A DNA stretch of 64,000 bases, from positions 2,196,619 through 2,260,618 of the forward strand of contig RPFO01000276.1 in assembly GCA_009746045.1 (NCBI GenBank). The letters are read 5' to 3'. The notes under the pieces were generated by a model. The model worked only from the letters and a program-made list of their open reading frames with translations, had not been told where the DNA came from and searched no databases. Source of the DNA: Mesostigma viride (Eukaryota > Streptophyta > Mesostigmatophyceae > Mesostigmatales > Mesostigmataceae). Below, piece after piece: positions 62,203-64,000 of the stretch. Both the position numbers and the translations under genes were made by a program. Within the stretch, counting starts at the first letter, position 1; each line of letters begins with the position of its first letter.

Positions 62203-63782
62203 TTAGATACGAAGCCGCTTGTACATCTTCTCCACACGGTCGCCATAGGCCTTCATCACCTCAGGCCGCTTGATCTTCATCGTGTTGGTCAGCATGTTGT
62301 TGGCTTGGCTGAACGGCTCCTCGATGATCTCGAAGCCCACGATCTTCTCGTCCGGCTTGAATCGCGGCCTTGACTCGTTGCACCTGTGATTCCAACCACG
62401 CAAGATTAGCAGACGAGGGGAGCCCCTAGCATTAGACTCAGTCTAACAGCAAATGCCGGCAATCACGAGAAAACTACAAGATAATGACTTCTGCACTGCA
62501 TGTGCCTATTCCCACATGATACTACGCCACGCGTGAAAACTGGATCGCAACATACGAACATCCTGATGCATCAAATCGAACAGGAAAAACACCAAAACTG
62601 CCCGAAAGAGAAGTATGGGTCTTGTCTGCAACGTGCATCCCACACAAACAGAAAACCCTACCTTGTCAGCTCTTCCTCCACCAGGGAGGTGAGGTCCACC
62701 TTGGTTGCGTTGGTGGCCTCATACGCCTGCATGGAAGGCAGGGAACACAGGGGCCCGGGGCAATAGCAACATACATACAGCAAATGTCCATACACGAAAA
62801 GTCAGACATAACGCAATGTCATCCAGAATATCGGACCAAGACAAGCACGGAAGTCTCAAAAGATGCAGTGCCCGTTGCAGCACGTAGTCCGAACCCTCCC
62901 CCACAGTTGAGCAACAGAGAGGAAAAGCAAACTTCCATACATCCCTGCTCTTATTACGCCCTATCCCCATTACTCTGACCCTCTACCCGTGCCGTGTGCA
63001 CTCACCGCGACGGCATCCTTGTCGACAACGACGAGCGCGGCAAGGTGCTTGCGGTCCTGCCCAACGCACACCACCTGGAGCAGGAATGGGCTCGACTGGC
63101 ACGCGTTCTCGATCGGCTGCGGCTCCACGTTCTCGCCGTTGTTCAGCACGATCGTGTCCTTTGCGCGGCCCGTCAGCGTGAGGCAGCCCTCCATCTGGCT
63201 GCCGGGGGCCTTGGGCGCGATCCAGCCCAGGTCACCTGTGTCGAACCAGCCATCACCGTACTTGAAGGCCGCCGCGTTCGCCTCGTCGTTGCCAAAGTAG
63301 CCGAGATCCTGGCGCATCACGCCGGGGCCCCTGGCGAGGATGAGGCCCATTTGGCCTGTGCCGCATACGGCCAGGGATGGCAAAGCCAAACAAACGTTCA
63401 AGCGCAGGCACAAGCCACTGAAATCAGTAAAGACTTTTCCAGAGATTTCATGAGAGAACCAGGACATTGTATAGAACCTGGAACTTATTTTGGTACAATC
63501 TAACACAGCACCAAACAGAGCTTACCATTCGGGCCTCCAAAACAATTCGGCAGAAAGACTGCATGGAGGTGGCACACTTGGGAGCACAGCACAGCGCATC
63601 AAATAGACCGCGTAGCACCCACCGTCTGGCAGCTGCTGCCCGGTGGCTGCGTCGACGATCTTGATCTCTGTGTGGGTGAGCGGCCGGCCGATGGTGCCGC
63701 GCACGTTGTCGCGGGGGATGCGCGTGAAGCGGCGCGAAGTCAGCACGGGGGAGGTCTCGGTCAGGCCCCACCCATTCAGGAC
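62203..63782 (-). CDS. Long-chain acyl-CoA/acyl-ACP synthetase (AAE15/16-like), C-terminal exons
   Basis: Four exons on the minus strand: 63782-63623, 63355-63006, 62726-62662 and 62383-62203 (stop TAA). GT-AG introns keep phases 1, 0 and 2, giving 251 residues; the 5' part lies beyond the right edge. Motifs of the ANL adenylating superfamily: GWGLTETSPVL (A5), WFDTGDLGWIA (A7), LTGRAKDTIVLNNGENVEP (A8, with the hinge), then the small C-terminal lid domain with LTNTMKIKRPEVMK (A10 Lys). The WIAP and NGENVEP wording matches plant plastid AAE15/AAE16, which activate fatty acids with ATP to acyl-ACP or acyl-CoA. The full protein would be about 700 residues. The catalytic parts shown are intact; the P-loop exon is outside the window. 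Confidence 0.9.
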
Positions 63783-64000
63783 CTGTGAAGAAAGGGCCAC
63801 ACCCACAACGACACCCAGATTACCAGACAGAGCGGGCAGGTGAGCCAGCAGTGAGCAATGGTTTGGGGAAGAGGGCTTAGCAGGGAGGGACGTAGGAACT
63901 CCATCACACACAACCGGCTTGCCATGAATACACAGCCATCGCATCCAAGATCTAACCATTACAAAATCATTACGAAAGGTGATGCTTGTGATTACTTGCC
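63783..64000 (-). other. Intron of the synthetase gene (continues off the window)
   Basis: Upstream of the acceptor cttcacag at 63783-63790 (minus strand) no further coding exon with synthetase motifs is visible up to the edge. The preceding exon must lie beyond 64000. Confidence 0.7.

Overview
The window looks like nuclear DNA of a green alga. The right edge carries the 3' half of a spliced gene for a plastid-type long-chain acyl-CoA/acyl-ACP synthetase (AAE15/16-like). A plant/algal plastid DnaJ-type zinc-finger gene has a transit-peptide-like first exon. Introns are GT-AG with preserved phase, and the non-LTR elements resemble those of chlorophytes. Class and species cannot be fixed from the sequence alone. 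Most of the 64 kb is transposable elements nested in one another; I find only four host genes.

Layout. 1-2033 and 10754-12150: a broken Ty1/copia element on the minus strand (RT, RNase H). It is cut in its RNase H by a complete Ty3/gypsy element (Gypsy-1, 2034-10748) with near-identical LTRs and a 5-bp target duplication. Gypsy-1 encodes an RNase H1-type hybrid-binding-domain protein, gag, protease, integrase and a chromodomain, but no reverse transcriptase and no RNase H. 12190-15655 (minus) and about 38763-42041 (plus) are the two halves of one second gypsy element (Gypsy-2). Their outer LTR ends carry the same 5-bp target duplication, so an inversion has separated them. 16.5-25.5 kb: a pile-up of LINE 3' ends and ORF1-only non-LTR elements.

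26463-32481 (minus): a four-exon host gene of unknown function whose second intron holds a 20-copy, 59-bp minisatellite and a second 28/29-bp array. Divergently, from 33424: the plastid zinc-finger gene. 37.2-38.3 kb: a LINE fragment. 43889-45081: a two-exon gene with a J-domain-like HPDRGGD motif and an unrecognised C-terminal half. 45745-49500: a terminal-inverted-repeat element that has received an intact ORF1-only element (46102-48095). 49.5-61.4 kb: more LINE copies, including the longest one (ORF1 tail, endonuclease, RT), which is interrupted by a 655-bp hAT-type MITE with an 8-bp target duplication. 62203-64000 (minus): the acyl-CoA/ACP synthetase gene.

How it fits together. The most coherent unit is a LINE plus a family of ORF1-only elements that share a 3'-terminal hairpin, including a compensatory base-pair change, and are flanked by TPRT-like duplications. 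This is what would be expected if one LINE reverse transcriptase mobilises both. The other notable item is Gypsy-1, apparently transposition-competent in its ends, packaging and integration functions, but needing RT from elsewhere. All assignments come from reading the sequence; no database search was run.
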